From Lanius collurio (taxonomy: Eukaryota > Chordata > Aves > Passeriformes > Laniidae), in NCBI GenBank assembly GCA_020086605.1, contig JACBWW010000015.1, positions 10,357,097 through 10,421,096 of the forward strand: a DNA stretch of 64,000 nucleotides, in the 5' to 3' direction. This document shows, one piece after another, positions 1-14,800 of the stretch. Positions within the stretch are counted from its first letter, which is position 1. Every line of letters starts with the position of its first letter. A program made the position numbers and the translations under genes. The notes beneath the pieces are model-generated. The model saw nothing but the letters and a program-made list of their open reading frames with translations, made no database searches and was not told where the DNA came from.

Positions 1-3000
1 GGTGTGCACTTTTCCAGCTTTGATTTCAAATAGTATTTTAAAACACTTAGGTAAGATTTTGAACACAGATAAGATTAAAAATAATCTTAAATATGTTGTT
101 GAACAAAATACTCCATTGAAGAAGTTTCTTTTCAAAGACTTATGCAATTGCATTTTATTTAAACATGAATGCCTATCTTTGGGATTAATTATCAGTCTTG
201 TTTCATTAGCATTTGCAGGTAGGATGTTTTTTTGTTGGCATACTTAATTAGAAGTTTTCCTCAGAAATACCAGCAATTCTAATTTTAACTCCAGCTGTAG
301 AAAAGGAACCACCTTAAGGGCAAAGATGAAGCATAGGCAGTTTTAACGGTATTAATATGCACATAATTCTGTATCCATACATACATATAAATGCTTGCTT
401 CTATTCTGTAATTTACTTTCGACAGTCTCATTTAATCTGACAGAATGGATTCACAATAAACTGGACAGCCAAATGTAAATAACTATATGCAATGGAATAA
501 AAAAAATCCCTTTCCCCCTTCAGAAGGTCAGATGCTGAGGCAGTAACAAACAAAGCAAATGTCTGGGAGGATGCTCTCAGCCTTGAATATTTCTGCCAAG
601 GTTCACAGAATGTGAAGTGGATGAAAGATGCTTACTGGCTTCTGTAAGGTTTTACCTATTGGTAATACCACTGTAGTTTTCTGGAAATAGACTGATTTCA
701 CTCATATCATGAGGGGTAATTTTTGATGCTATAGGATTTGTCTCATAGTTATTTGTCTGCTGTATTCCATAACAATTTTACTAGATCAATAGTGTGTGCA
801 GAGAGGAATCTGAAAAATGGCTTCCTCTAATGGAAGTAGATAAATCAGAAAGTTTACCTCTAGCTAGACTTTTTGAGCTTGGGACTGTAGGAATCAGCTG
901 ATTTGGTCCTCCACTGCTTTGGCCACGTCTTGTAAAATTATATCCTAAAATTGATCCAGTTCCATCTTAGTGTTTTGTTTTGCTTTTCTGCATTCCTTCC
1001 TCAGCCAGTCCCAAGCTAAAGGATTTTTTATCAGCAAACTTTTTTTTAGACAAGGAAGGATATGTTTTGCTTTTTCTGAAAGGGCAGGCAAAATCCTAAA
1101 ATGAAGGAGCCAAACAAAAGCTAAAAAGGTTGTGGAATACAGGTTCTTGTTCGTTTTATGTGTTCTATAAACTGGATCTCAACCAGTGTGCTTCCTTTAT
1201 TTTTCAACTGTTTTCTTTCTTTGGTTAATGACTCCTATGTTATCAAGATAATTTTGTATATAGCTGTAAATGTTGTCTCTTTTTGTTTTCCCTCTAGTGT
1301 TCTTTTCTAAAATAAATACTCTTATTTGTTTTCCTCCAATACAAAATAACATTTCAAAGCAGGTACTTCAGGTAGCCTTCATGGTGGGTTGTAATATCTC
1401 AAGGCATGCCACAAGAAAATAAATAGTAATAAATTATTCTGTATGATCACTTGGCAGATGTATACGTAGGCACTTCTCTTTGTAATTTCTGTAGAAATAA
1501 TGACACTAATTTAGACATTTCTGAATAAACTATTTGAATACAATTAATATAAACCCCAAATTTATTGTACATAATTGAACTAACTGTTCTATGTAACAAT
1601 TCACATCCTGCATAAAATGAAGGAAAAGAATAGCAATGTCTTTCAGAATTTATTTCTGTTGCTAGTGTAGGACTATTCTTGATGCTATCTTATGCTCAAA
1701 AAAATGGGCCACAGAGGGGCTGTGGACAGTGAGGACTTGACTATAAAAATTACCCCTAGACATACAAGAAAGTGTGAGAGTTATCTAGACAAAACAAAAT
1801 ACGACCTAATTGTTATTCTTCTATTAATTATGCTTTGCAGTTTCACTGGAACTACTTGTGCTTTCAGGTATCTTAATGATACCTAACCTGTTGTGCAGCT
1901 GTTACTTGGGATCCTGTATGTTGCTACTGTACATGCTAATGCTGTATGTATTTAAAAGTACCATCAGTTTTGAAATGACATTCAGGACACAGATACCAAA
2001 TTTGGATTTCAGGCACTCCTTGTTGCTGAAGTATTTATATGAAGTGATTTATGTACCTTCAGTAACAACAGATGTTATGGAAGGTTTTGACATGGCCCAA
2101 AATTACAGAACTTGCTTTGAGCTCACCTGTTAGGACAAATTTGAGGCCAGTGACTAATATGACTGTCAAAATCAGTGCTTTGTTGTGTCTTGAATCACGT
2201 GGAAAGGAAGCAGCCAGAAGTTCCTATGAATACTTAATGTTTCATTATGAACTCACATTCTTAGTTATTACATTCTCTGAGTCCTGAAAGCATCGCTGCT
2301 TTCATTATAGTAGCTCTACTTCTGTTTTAAGTTGTCAAATGCAATCATTGGAGATGCATGTTCAGAAATTCTTTTTTTGAAATGTGAATCTTTGTTTCTG
2401 AAGCAAAATAGAACAGAATTAAAAAAAAAAAAACAGAAAAACAAAACATTAAAAAAACCCCAAACCAAAACAAACAACCATCAACAGTATCTAAATTTTT
2501 AAAAGGCCTATATTGAATTATAGAATGAAATAAATGAGACTTCCCACTGGATTCCTTAAGTTATCTTGAAGTCCACAAAATGTAACTCAAAAAATACTTA
2601 TGGAATTTATATTTCCAATTAATTTGACATGAGATCCCAAATACTGTATTTAGTGTGTAATCTGAGTCAGAGCTTTAAAACTGTGATGAGTATTCAATAG
2701 TAAAACACGTTAACAAATAGTAAACATTTCTGAGGTAGGAAGAGGTAGTATTCTGTCTCCTGCTACCTTTAATTCTTTCTTCAGCAACAACTTGAGTGTA
2801 TTAGATTGTTCCAGAGGGTGTTATATTTCACCACTAACCTCTGGAAACACCAGTTAACATCACATTGAGCAGGAGCTATTGGCGTTCATGGTAATTTTTT
2901 TTGCTCAACCTAATCTATCTCTCAAATTCTTACCTGTGCTATATTTATTTTCAATATAGATAATCTCAGCTGGAAGAAAATGTACCCTCTTCTATTGAGT

Positions 3001-4157
3001 GGGCAGGACTTTAAACTGATCATTAGAAACAAGGAAACATCTAAGATTTCGTGGATTGAAGTAGTGTGCCTGAAATTTCTCACATGCCACTTAGTCAACT
3101 GAATTTTATGCCAACTGATTTTTTTTCATGTTTTTAGGGAATCAGATAACAAATTAAAGGCCACCTTAGGTTTTTGTGAGTAAATAAAACAAGCATTTCA
3201 CAGTGTCTTCGGGTATCATAATACACTGAAGAAATTAGGAGATTTTGTTCATGAACCTTGAGCTCTGCTGATCTCTAATCCTATCAGTGCATTTACCTGA
3301 AAGCTTTTGCCTGCTTTGGTGATGTAAGTCACTAGAGATAGGACTGTGAAACACAGGATTGCAGAGGATGAGGACTGGAACAAAACACCTTAGTCATAGT
3401 AGCTTTGTTTCAGACAAGGGGATTGGTAGAGATTGACTTGCATGGCATTTGCTACTGGCTCGAAATGCCTGAGACCGAAGTCTTGCATGTCATTCAGTGA
3501 GCTCCTTCTGGAGAATGACACGGAATGGTGAGGAAAAAGTAAACACCAAACAATTACACATATCTGGCTGTGGTTAGCAGAGTACCTCAGTAATTGATCT
3601 GTTGCTTATTTCTCAGAAATCAGGTATCTGTGGTGAGTTACAGTATTTTTGCTAATACTTTTTTTTATCATTGTGAATTATGAGAACATTTTCGTCTCTG
3701 CAGAGCAGTGTACATGTAAGTTTAGGCTATGACTGATGTCCCAACATCCACAAAAGCTTTTATGTAGATATTTTAAGGAAATTTCAAGGAAAATTTAAAA
3801 TAGTAATTTATAGCTAGTTTCCTTTGTCAGCTATTCTAAAGGAAGCTGTCTTTCTTCATATTGGGGGTGAAGTGGAGAGAAGAAAGATGCTATCAGAACA
3901 TAAGGAGTAATGCCTGGCCATTAAAGGAGACAATCACCAGCTAATCCACAAGCAAGAACATTAAGTATCTCTACTTCAAGGCGGAATTACTCATCTGGAA
4001 CTATCATGAATATTAATAGCTCATAAAGTATTATTTAGTAAGAAATTCATGTGATTAATCTATTCATTGTTTTGCTATTTTTGCCTACTGGTGAGTTTTA
4101 AATATCAAGCAGTAATGTTCACTTTAGAAAAGTGCTACTAAGTAATTTTATTCAGAA

Positions 4158-4300
4158 CTTTTTTGGGTTTGGGTTTTTTCCTTGTTGGTTTATTGTTTGG
4201 AGGTTTGTTTATTTTTTTTTTTTAATTTAGTTTTTTGGGGTTTTTTTGTTTTTTGGGTTTTTTTTTTGGTTTGATTGGTAGTGATTTGGGGCATTTTTAG
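4158..4300 (+). repeat. T/G-rich low-complexity tract
   Basis: The + strand here is almost only T and G, with runs GGG at 4165 and 4171, GGGG at 4237 and GGG at 4255 separated by T runs. The minus strand is therefore an A/C tract of the A(n)CCCC type. Similar A/C or T/G tracts recur at about 2418-2480, 13890-13950, 23360-23410, 44020-44070, 50430-50475 and 54980-55040. They look like degenerate low-complexity DNA, possibly old poly(A) tails, not genes. Confidence 0.7.
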
Positions 4301-6007
4301 AAAGATCTGGTTTGGGTTTTATAGTACTACTCTGCTTGCTTTGGTTTTGTTCTCACATTTGGGCAAATAAAAATTAAAAAATCATTATAATGTCAGAAGA
4401 ATGTAGAAGGTTTTTAGTACTCCCTGAGACATATGGAGTTCTATAGAACATTCGACATTTTCACTGTAAAAAGAAAATCCAAAGACACTGTTATGTAACC
4501 AGGTTTTATGAAAATACTTTGAAAATTCTGTCAATTGAGTAAATAGAAAAATAATAATTCCAATTTTGCAAAACTTGTGAGCTTTTCTCACTAGACCTTA
4601 AAGAAAAGTGCATTACATTGCACTGGGTTTTTTTTTTTGTTGAATGCCCTCAAATAACATACAGTAAGAAGACATTGGCTCAAAAATACCTGCAATGCAA
4701 AGAAATATATTGAAGAAGAAACCTTTTAGTTCCCTTCATTGTTCACGGTGGATTAGGTTCCAGTAAAGTTTTCTGACTTAGGGAAATTTTATTCCTAACT
4801 TAATTTCTCAAAATAATAGGTCAGTTAAAGGATTTATTGTAGCATTTCACCATAGCTTTTGAGTTTGGTATATTTTTTCTCTTTAATATATTAATTCCAT
4901 AGTGTGAGGGGTTTTTTGTGTTGTATACTTTTGCAGTTTAAAATTATCCTAGTAGATATGTATTTTTGGCTAGCTGAAGTATACAGTGAAGGAAATATTT
5001 CATTCAATATGTCAAATAAAATATTGATAAATTAATTTTCAATATTAAAATTGGGAAATTATTAAACTTTAATGAAAATAACTTGATCTCATCATCCCTA
5101 AAGCATTTGAAAATCTATTCACTTAAAAATATATGTAAAGGGGTTTTGGTTTTTTAAGGCAGAATATTGTTCTTTAACTCATCTATTAACCTTACTGGTC
5201 TACTTTGTAACAGTTGCTAGTACATATATTAGAAAATGCTAACTTTTTTAGTACATTCACAAAGTGCTTGGATAAAAGGATTCCAGCATGATAAATTATT
5301 GTTTCTGACTAGTATTTAACTTCATTTTCTGAAGTTATATATTGAATGAAGGAAAATATAATTTACATGTTATTTTAACTCAGGGAATTAGGATCTATTT
5401 AATCCTGTAGTGATAGAACTACTTGGTATGTTGAAGATATACATGAAAAAAATCTTCTTTTCATTTTGTTTTGTTTGGTTTTTAAATTTTATTTCATTAA
5501 GTCTTAATCTCTTGTCATCAAGCATTTGCCTGGTTAATATAGCACACATCTCTAAGGGTTTGTAAGTAGCTTCTAATATACTGTCACTGCTAAAAATACT
5601 TGTATGTGTATACAGTTGAGTGTGTCATGCCAGAATTTAAGCTGCTAAAACTTGGTATAAATATTGACAACTGTATGGTTAGGGCAGAAAGAATATCAAG
5701 TACTGCAGTGAAAGCTATTTTAGTGGTCTGTGATATTGTAAACTGTGAGACTAATTGCTTCTCATCACTCCTGGCTTTCTAAATCTTCAGAAATAAACAT
5801 CTCATAATTGCATATAATAATTGTTTATGTATCCATTAAAGAGTTACATGTGAGCTGAATTCAGTAGGAATATTTATGTGGATATGAGTTGCATATATTT
5901 GATAAAATTGTCTATCATGAAATAGATGAAATTGTTTGACTCCACTCCCTCTGGTGACTGCAGCCCTCATTTAGTTGGATGAATGTTATCTTAGATGTGT
6001 AGATGTG

Positions 6008-6106
6008 ACACTTAGGGGCATGGTTTAGTGTGGACTCATCAGTGCTGGGTTAAAATTCAGCATAATGACTTTTTAGGTCTTTTTCAACCTAAATGATTCT
6101 GTGATA
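6008..6106 (+). mobile_element. CR1 LINE 3' end fragment, sense
   Basis: The stretch around GGCATGGTTTAGTG, followed by GGTCTTTTTCAACCTAAATG and ending ATTCTGTGATA, is the characteristic 3' tail of avian CR1 non-LTR retrotransposons, which end in copies of the octamer ATTCTRTG. CR1 copies are usually 5'-truncated on insertion, and only about 100 bp is recognisable here; some of the diverged sequence just upstream may belong to it. It lies in the sense direction inside the FSTL5 intron and has no coding capacity. Confidence 0.8.
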
Positions 6107-9100
6107 CTACCAACAGCTTAAAAACATCTGTGCAGTTTTCCAGATGTATTATAGATGTGGTTGGATATTGAAAAAAATCCAAACACATACAAAACCCCAG
6201 TCTTCTCCCCAACCCTCAACAAGAAAACCTGAACATTTTCTACCAAAGAACATGAGGAAACAGGTTAACAAAATCTCCCTGTGCCTGTGTTATACACAGA
6301 ATTAAATTGTTAGTTGATTCTCAAGCTGGTTTTCTAAACAGATCATGCTCGCAAAGTGTCAAATCTTATCTTAAGTTGGTTAGCAAGTGATTTGGATGGA
6401 AATGCAATTTTGACTGTAGTAAAAAAGAAGGTGTCATACAAAGGCTGTGAAGCAGAGGTTTACATAGTGCAATGTTGTGTCAAAAGAGGTTTAAAAAAAA
6501 GACGCAAAATAGGGAAAATCTAGAGGAGAGCAAAACCACATAAGCCTTCTTTATGTAGTTATTTAGAATAAGAATTGGGAATGTGATTGCCTAAGATGGT
6601 AGGGATCCAACAAGTAATCTGTTTGCCATTCTGGCACAAATAAATGTTTGGAGAAAGTGCCATATTTTAAAAATTTGTTTTGCATTTTGATTATAATTCT
6701 TCCCAACCAAGACATGTGGTAGAGATATATTTGTTGGAGGGAATTTTAATACTGTTTTAAAACTTGCTGAGTAGGCTGTTTAAGAAATATTTTATGCTAA
6801 ACAAAGATTAATGTTGTGTTCTTGCACATGAATTGTCGAGTTAATGTCTACTTTGAGTAACAACAAGTACATGTAAACTTTTCTGGGTTAGAACAAATGT
6901 GCATCTAGTGCAGTATCTTTGTTCTAAGAGTGCTTAGGGAAGATTGCTGAAGAAGCAAAAGCATATAAGTTTCTTCTAAAATATTTTCTTTAGTGATTTT
7001 TTTCTCAGAGACTGCCTCTCTTTAATAGCTCTTGATGGATGCCTCACTCATAGGTTTGATTACTTTTTGGACCCATGTGGAATTAGCATCTATAATGTTC
7101 TGTTTCAAAGACACAATATGTGTCCTGGGTACAAATGCTGTCTTTTTTTCTTCATTGTGCACACCTCCTGTTTAGTTTATGAAGTTTTGTGTGATAAGGA
7201 ACCATGAACAGTTGTTCCTTATTTCTTTTCTCTGAAACAGCTTTGTTGCATTTTTTTTTCTTATGTTCCTGACATACCTTTGTAGTCATCTCTTTTCCAT
7301 TCTAAAATCCCCCAGTCATTTAATAGATGCTTGTATGGAACACCTTCCACATCTTTGATCATTCTTTTTGTGTTTCTCTGTTCTTTTTCAAGTTTTACTG
7401 TACTGTAATTTTTTTTTTTACAGAGGGAGGGACAGAAAGCAAGCAGTCAAGTTCCTCATTTAACATGGATTTATACAGTGCCATAGGAATTTTTTTCGGA
7501 GTAGCAGTCTTAACCTAATAATTCCTTTTATTGTTGTATTGTCAGGACAGAGCAGATGTTTTCATAAAACTGCCAAGTAAACTCTAAAGGTCTCAAACTT
7601 GAGCAATGCTAACTAGTTGAGAGCCTGTCATTCTGTAAATAAGGTTTGGCACTTTTTAAATTTCCTTCATGCAATACTTCCAACTCTGAATTAAGTATAT
7701 TGAATTTGGCATGCCAGTATCATAAGTAAGGTCTTTAAGCAAATCAACTTTTATGTTTGCTGCCTAAACTACCTGATTAGCTGTTCTCCAGAAATCCTAT
7801 CCCAGAAAAATTTATCACTTTATGTTCTTTCCACTTCTCATGGATGATGTTGAACAATGTGAGTTTCAGTGGAGGTCCAGGTGCAACTCTGCTGGTAACT
7901 TTTCTTCATAAGAGACCTGCCAACAGATTCCAAGATCTGGTGTCTGTGAAAGGGTAGAAAATACTGTGAGTAGAACTATATAGTACAGGACTGAAGTGCT
8001 AAGAGTCATAGCTTAATCCAATCTGTCTTTAGGTTGTCCTTTAACCTTCATGTTGATCTTCTTAGATCCATAGTCCATTGACAGCTTTAATCTTGGGGAC
8101 ACGTACCAGATATGCAAAGCTGAGAACAGAGTATCCACAGTCCTTGTTCTCAGAATATGTCACTGAGCTGAACATGAAGTCTTGGTCCTTTGCACAAAAA
8201 CCTGATCTTAAAAGGAGTAAAACTCTCCTCAGTGAATAACAAAAATTAGAAGCCTCTGTACAGTCTGTTACCTAACAGAGCCTACCTTGAGTTCTGCTTG
8301 CTTTGTTTTTCCCCTCTAAATGTAAATACACACTTCAGCCAGTTGATAGATTTTTCAGAATCTCTGTCATACTAAAGCTGCTTTCATTTATGCTTATTTT
8401 GTGTGTGGTTATTTCTATGTTAAAGATTCCTGTGAGGAGCTGATTCATAACTCTAGTCTGAGGATTTCAAGGAACTATTGAATAACAGTTGCATGGACCC
8501 CTGCTTTTCATGCAGAAATATGGTAATTCTGCTATGCTTTAGGCTTTTTAACCACATTTGGAGTTGAGCTAATTTAGTCCTGAATTATTATTTCAGAATA
8601 CTGTCCTCTTGTTCTCCTGACAGAACTAGATGAGGGGATGGTTTTTACAAAATAGGGTTATTATAAAATTCAGGACAGGTCCAGAGATCTTAAATGTTCA
8701 GAAATTCTATTACCATTCTGGGAAAAAAGCCTTGAAATTTGAAAGTGAAATGAAGGTACACAATAAATAAAATTGGCAAATTATTACATTTATAAACTGA
8801 GAGCTTCATGCATAAAACTGTGAATTACCAGGGCTGTCAACCCTCCTCTTAAAATTCCCATTTCATTATTGATTAGTTCCAGAAATACTTCATAGATTGA
8901 AGCATTTTAAATGTTTCATTTTAGGCAACAGCAAGTGTGCAGTATTTGTGTTCATCATCTGTATTTGCAATAAACAGGAGCATTAAATTTGGATCTATAC
9001 TAGTAAAATTACTTGAAAATATTTATGCTAACTCCTAGCATTTGGATAAAATGGTTTTACTTGAACTACTCATGTGCAAATACAACAAGCATACAGAAAT

Positions 9101-11327
9101 TGATTTTTTGCATAAATTCCTGATTTTGTTTAGACAACTTCAGCAATATATTCTACAATAAATAAGGTCAAAACCAATTATCACTGTTACTTCAGTGAAT
9201 TAACACTTCCATGTTCTCTGAGTAAGAAAGCTGTGTTTAACACCCAACTTCATTTCTTGTGAAATTTCTTTTCAAGAGAAAAAGAAAACATTATAAGGAG
9301 TAATGGACTAGATGTCTTTTTAATTATGTTTTATTCCTAATCCACATTACTGGATGTACTTACCAAATACCATTTTTATTAAGTTATTGCCATATATATT
9401 CTTTGCAATATAAAGTTAAAGTATAGCTCATAACAATTAGGCAATTAGAACACTTTTTGTTCTGTGCCTATATTTTTGCATAATACAGTGTTAGGATTTT
9501 TTAATTTATTCATCATTATGACTTCATTGTGAAAGGATGGTTTAAATTTGAAGATGTTTTGAGATTCATTTTTATTCAGTTGTTAAACTTAAAAACAGAA
9601 TAGGAAGCATTCTCTCAGATCAGAAGAAATATTGATGCTTTGGTACATACCAGGCTTTGACAATGATGGGATTTTTGTCTTTGAAGCAAATTTTTCTGGC
9701 TCACAGAGAGAGGGCTTTTGATAATATATGAGGTATTATGTCCTCTGCTTCCCTATGATTTAATAGATCCCATGGAAACAAAGAACTGCAAAAACTCATT
9801 GTGTTTTGGATAATGTGTAAGTCAAGCACTGAATATTTATGCTGCAAGTTAATTAAAAATAGCTGAGTTAGCTTTAAACTAACTACTTTAGATGAAAAAA
9901 AGTTGAGTTCAACACATAGTTTACATGACCTAATCCACAGCAATCTCAAGCAGGAAAGGTGACTTCTTGTAACTAAACAAGACATTTTGGATATCTTTAT
10001 ACTCCATAGTGGACCCACTTTGAGTATTTGACTAGTAAATTTTTCTGAGGTTGTGTTACTTGGTGAGACACTATTAATTTCAATTGACTTCACTGACAGC
10101 AACTAGAAATTAGGTAAATTATGATAGCACTGGTGACAAGAGTCACTGAAGAGACAAATTACACAAGGAGGCAGTTTGATATAGTGATGGATAGAGTGAA
10201 AGAAATTTGCTAAACAAAAAGATGCAGAAGAGTTTATAATTGACAGCTGCTCCCTCAGAAACTGAATCTGAAAGACATGATCCTTGGTCATTTCTCTTGG
10301 CTGACACCAAATAACTGGGGAGTCCCTGGCAGAAATAGTTAATGATGCTTGTAGAAAGACGAGAGGTTGTGGCAGCTCTTCGGTCTCCAGTTTCTTAGAT
10401 CAGTTCAGAGATTCATATACTCTGGAGATTTAAATCCATGTAGCTGGGCTTTCACTAGTGCTAGATGGTGGAATTTTTATTGATATCCTCTTTATAATAT
10501 AATTTATAATTTAAGTCATTCAATTAAGGGATTAAAAGAAGTTTGACTCAACTTTACTTGACTCCTTGTTACTGCATTATGAAATTTTAATTATCTTCGC
10601 ACATATGCCTTGGTGTTCTGTTTCATTTGATGAAGAGAATGGAGAATGAATCATAAGTATAGTGCAAAAATAGCTTTTGTCTGTTCAAACTTCTGTGTCT
10701 TTTATTATTGGTGCTGAAAGGTGTTTAGTGAACAAGACAGATAATTACAATTAGAAAAAAGAGAAAATAATGGTAAACAAGCGTGTGTGTTTTAAGTGGA
10801 AAAATTGCCTTTGCTTTTGAATCAAAGCTCCTGACTAGTGCAATGCATCAGACTAATTGTTTATTCCATTTAGATTAATTGTTTAGCTGGACACGATTGC
10901 ATATTCCTCACGTTCAGGAAAAGGATGCAGCTCCAGAGGTTCTGGGTAGTCTTAGATGAAACTGGAGTAAACTGAAGCTGTACTTTGAGCAAATGAAATG
11001 GTATCCAGATAAAGAACAGAATCACGTTGGGAAGCTAGGCCTGTTGAGCCCTTGGACTGTTTAACCTTTCTTTGGTTCACTTGCCAGGCATCTACTCTCT
11101 GATGTGTTACTGCTCCCTAGACTCACACTGAAACATAGAGTCCTGCTGGCAGAGTTTGTAAAACATGTAGCTCTCCCTTCAAAGCTCTTGATGAACACTG
11201 GAGGGATACTGTTAAGAACTTTTCAGAAATCCATCTGGTCTGCATGGACTGGATCACCTTTGTCTTTTGCAATCCTAACCACTAGCATTAATAATTCAGA
11301 TTTTTCACGAACTATTTCATAGCTGGG

Positions 11328-11800
11328 ATCATTGAATCACAAAACGTGTCAGAGGAGAATTCTTGCAGGCATTTGGCCAAGCTCCTTTATTCATGTTCCA
11401 GTTGTGGTCTACCTGAATCCTTGTCTGCAAAGCTGATTTCTAGCCAGGGGAATCCCAGTATTTTTACATGGACTTATTCTCTCCTGAGTGCAAGCCTTTT
11501 CGTTTGTCCAGGTAGAATTTCACAGTTGTCAGCCCATTCCTTCTGTTTATAAAATTCCTTCTGAAGGGCAGTCTTGTAGAAGTCTTCTTCGTGATCCTGT
11601 GAATTTGGTGACAGCTGCAAGATTTCTGAGGGTCCATTTTGTCCTGTCCCTAATGAAAATGTTAAACAATATTGAAACCACTTGTAGTGAGCTGACCTTT
11701 ACTCTGTGAAATGCTGACCCTTTGCCCCTAAAGGCAGGACAAGATACTTGCAGTTCACTCATAGTATCTCACCTTCCTACCTGGGGTTCAGCAGTGCTCT
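11328..11800 (-). mobile_element. Old CR1 LINE fragment, antisense
   Basis: Read on the minus strand this resembles the end of CR1 ORF2 and the 3' UTR. The + strand shows degraded versions of typical antisense CR1 text: TCATTGAATCACAAAA near the left (3') end, then GTCAGCCCATTCCTTCTG at about 11528, and TGAAAATGTTAAACAATATTG at about 11653. Stops and indels break the reading frames throughout, so it is an ancient dead copy. The adjacent 11090-11327 may be another diverged piece of the same family, but I cannot place it firmly. Confidence 0.6.
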
Positions 11801-14800
11801 GGGTGTCTGAACCAAAGCCTGGTTAGAGTAAATGATGTTCTCTACTGTTCTATTAACCATATTGTTCATCATTTAATAATAGAAACCAGTTTAGGCTTAA
11901 ATTCAGGTGTATAGTCTGCTAAGTGTTCTCCACACAAAGCTGAATAAATACAGCTTTTCCACTTCTCTGGGAAGTCTTCTGATGTTTTTCATTGTGTATC
12001 TGTCTTTACAGCTTGTAAATTTGTTAATGTTGTATTTTAAAAATTATTTTAGAAAATTATCATTCATTCTTTACCAGTCTCTATTTGAATTTGCCATCAT
12101 CACAGGGTGCATAATTTGAATGGATTTATTCAGATTTAAAAAATTACCATGTACTTTTATCATATAGCACCATTCATGAATACTTATTTGTGCCACTGTT
12201 TTAATGAAAAGTATTATTTTCAACTTTATGACATTCCTTTTATGTCACTTCTAATTTCCAGTACTTGGGTGAACCTTGTGCTAGTGATTTGCTAAATATT
12301 TGGTATTGGTCTTATAATGAATCACAATTTGCCTTATTCCACATTAGATTTCCTGTGAGGATTTAGAAAATGTAGTGTATAATCCTCCCTTATGTTTATT
12401 GATATTACAAACCTTTTGTGCATTCTTCAAACTGAAATGTCTTTGAAAGTAGTCAGTCATCATGGTTTATTATTTGTATCTGTCTTAAGGTTTTACAGAC
12501 ATTTTAAAGAAAAGTGCTGTCAGTGGTTAAGTCAATGAATATAGTTGATAATTAAATGTCAGTGTGAGGTATCTTTTAGAGTTGAATTAGTCCTGAAGGT
12601 GGGAGTGTTTCATTCTTAGCTTTTTTCAACATCACCTTTTAACCCAATTATTGTTTACCTAGAACTATATTTACTTCATGAAAATCAATTATATCTCATT
12701 CATGTAGAACGTAAGGGCAAAGTTATGACAGAGACATTTGTGAAGATTAAGAAAAGAAAGTCTCTTGTTTATGCTCCCTAACTTATGCCTTCACAACAGC
12801 TGGAGCTTTGTACGCTCCTGAAAATTAAAAGCTGTGGAAATTATCCAAAGTAGAAACTGAATATAGTGTGTTATTAAAAATTGTCTTTAATACCAGGTCT
12901 TTTGTCTATAAATTGTTTTCCTCGTTCATCCAGAAGTAGATCAAAAGTGAGATTAAGGATAGACAAGCTGATTTTGTAGTGACTGAATTTTTGGCAGAAT
13001 TTTAGTTTAAATTTCACTACTGATACGGTTTGTGGAGAATATCTGGTCTTCTGTCTGCCAGCTGAGTAACAGGGAACCTAGGGAAAATCTCTCTCTGAGA
13101 AAGATGAGAAAAGTAATGCAAAGGGTGATGTTCAGTGAAGTTGGAAAACAGTGGACTTCAGGGACATATACAAGCTCAGGTGAACTTCGTAATAGATAAC
13201 AAACAGTTAGATGGGAGTTGTGTAATAGCTGAAACAAGCTACATATTTTGGTGTAAACCCAGGAAAGTGGGTAGAATCAACTTGAGGAAGGCAAAGAAAA
13301 TGACACTTCGACTGTGTGTAGAAATTGCAATCCAGAAAAAAACATATGTTACAGTCTGCAGGGGGTGGAGTGTCTGTGGAAATCAAGATCATTGAAATGA
13401 AATATATTGTAGAAGAGCATTCCATTTTTTGATTTAATAAAATTCTAATTCAATTGTCTAAGTTTTGCATAGAACTTCCAAGGGGTTATTAATTTCCTAT
13501 TTCACCCTGAAAAATCCTATTTCATTCGCATTTTATAATTAAGTTGTTCATAAGTAAACTTTCTATATGTGTGAGAAGATAGACACGTACCAAAACTTCA
13601 TCCTTTAACTTTTTGCTTGCATCTTTGGATTAAATGTGTGGTTATCATAATTACTACCGTTATTTTCCTCTGACCAGCAGTGTTTTAATCTCTGTCAATT
13701 AAAAAAAAAAAAAAAGTGTAGATTTTTCAGATTAAAATCGTAGTATTCAATATTATTTTCATAGATTTGAACAACTCAAGAGTTTTTAGTTTAGGAGTCA
13801 TAATGGATTAATATCTGAGATATACATTTTTTAAATTCTTTTTTCTTATAAGGAAAAAGGTAGTCATTTTGATGATGTGATTTGGGATTATTCTTTTGTT
13901 GTTTGTTTGTTGGTTTGGTTCTTTTTGTTGTTTTTATTTTTTTTTTTTCTTTCTTTAACATCACCTTAATGTAAAAACATAATGACAGAAGCTTATTTTC
14001 CTTCTTCCTCGTGGATAGAAAAATACTCCCCCCCATTCCAAATAAAGAGATTCCTCAGGTTAAAGCAGTGGACTTCTTCAGCTAACAAGTGAGCTAATGC
14101 TAGTCTATATTCCTTTTTCTTCTGGGCTAATTAGCTCTTCTGGCTCCTTATGCTAGTGTTACCACCATAAACTGCCTCTGGCCTGGCAATACTGTGTGGA
14201 TGGGTGCTAAAACAGTATTATCACTACATGCTTGCCTGGCGCTTTCTTCCTTGTGCATTTGCTGTTGACCGTTTATCAGTTGCAGGATACTTGTGTTCTG
14301 ACAGGTATTTTTATCTGATTGGGGTGATTTTATTATAAAGCTGTGTTACTGCAGTCGGTCATGGACTCTGCTTCTAGAGTTCTGGATTGTGCTTGGTGTT
14401 CTAATTCAGACTACATTGTGAGCTCAGATTGCAAACTTTAATCTATGTATTATGAGTCTCATTGTGTTTGTGTCCCAGCCTTGTGTGTGTATCATATTCC
14501 AACACACCCCCTTTCCTTTTGTCATTTGTCCTCAACCATTCTTCATGAAAAGTGTTACCAAGAAGAAGCATTTTTCCATATCAGGCATTTTTCAGCAGAC
14601 ATTCAGTAGGAATTATTATATTTTAGAAGCTATATCTTCCCATACCTGAAGCCTGATGAGATGGCTCACCACCACAAGTCCAGATTCTGAGGGATTGTCA
14701 AGAAAAGAGTGATATGGAGTAGGGGGAAGTGAGACTAAGTTTTATTTTTTAAAACTTTGTGAAACAAACTTTATTTTAGAGTTTAAATCTGCATATGCAT

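Noticed and set aside
7830..7960. Possible very old antisense CR1 piece
   Set aside because: A few words such as GATGTTGAACAA fit, but the match is too short and diverged to support.
9701..10102. Minus-strand open frame of 133 codons
   Set aside because: No recognisable domain, composition like the surrounding AT-rich intron, and no splice or promoter context; most likely chance.
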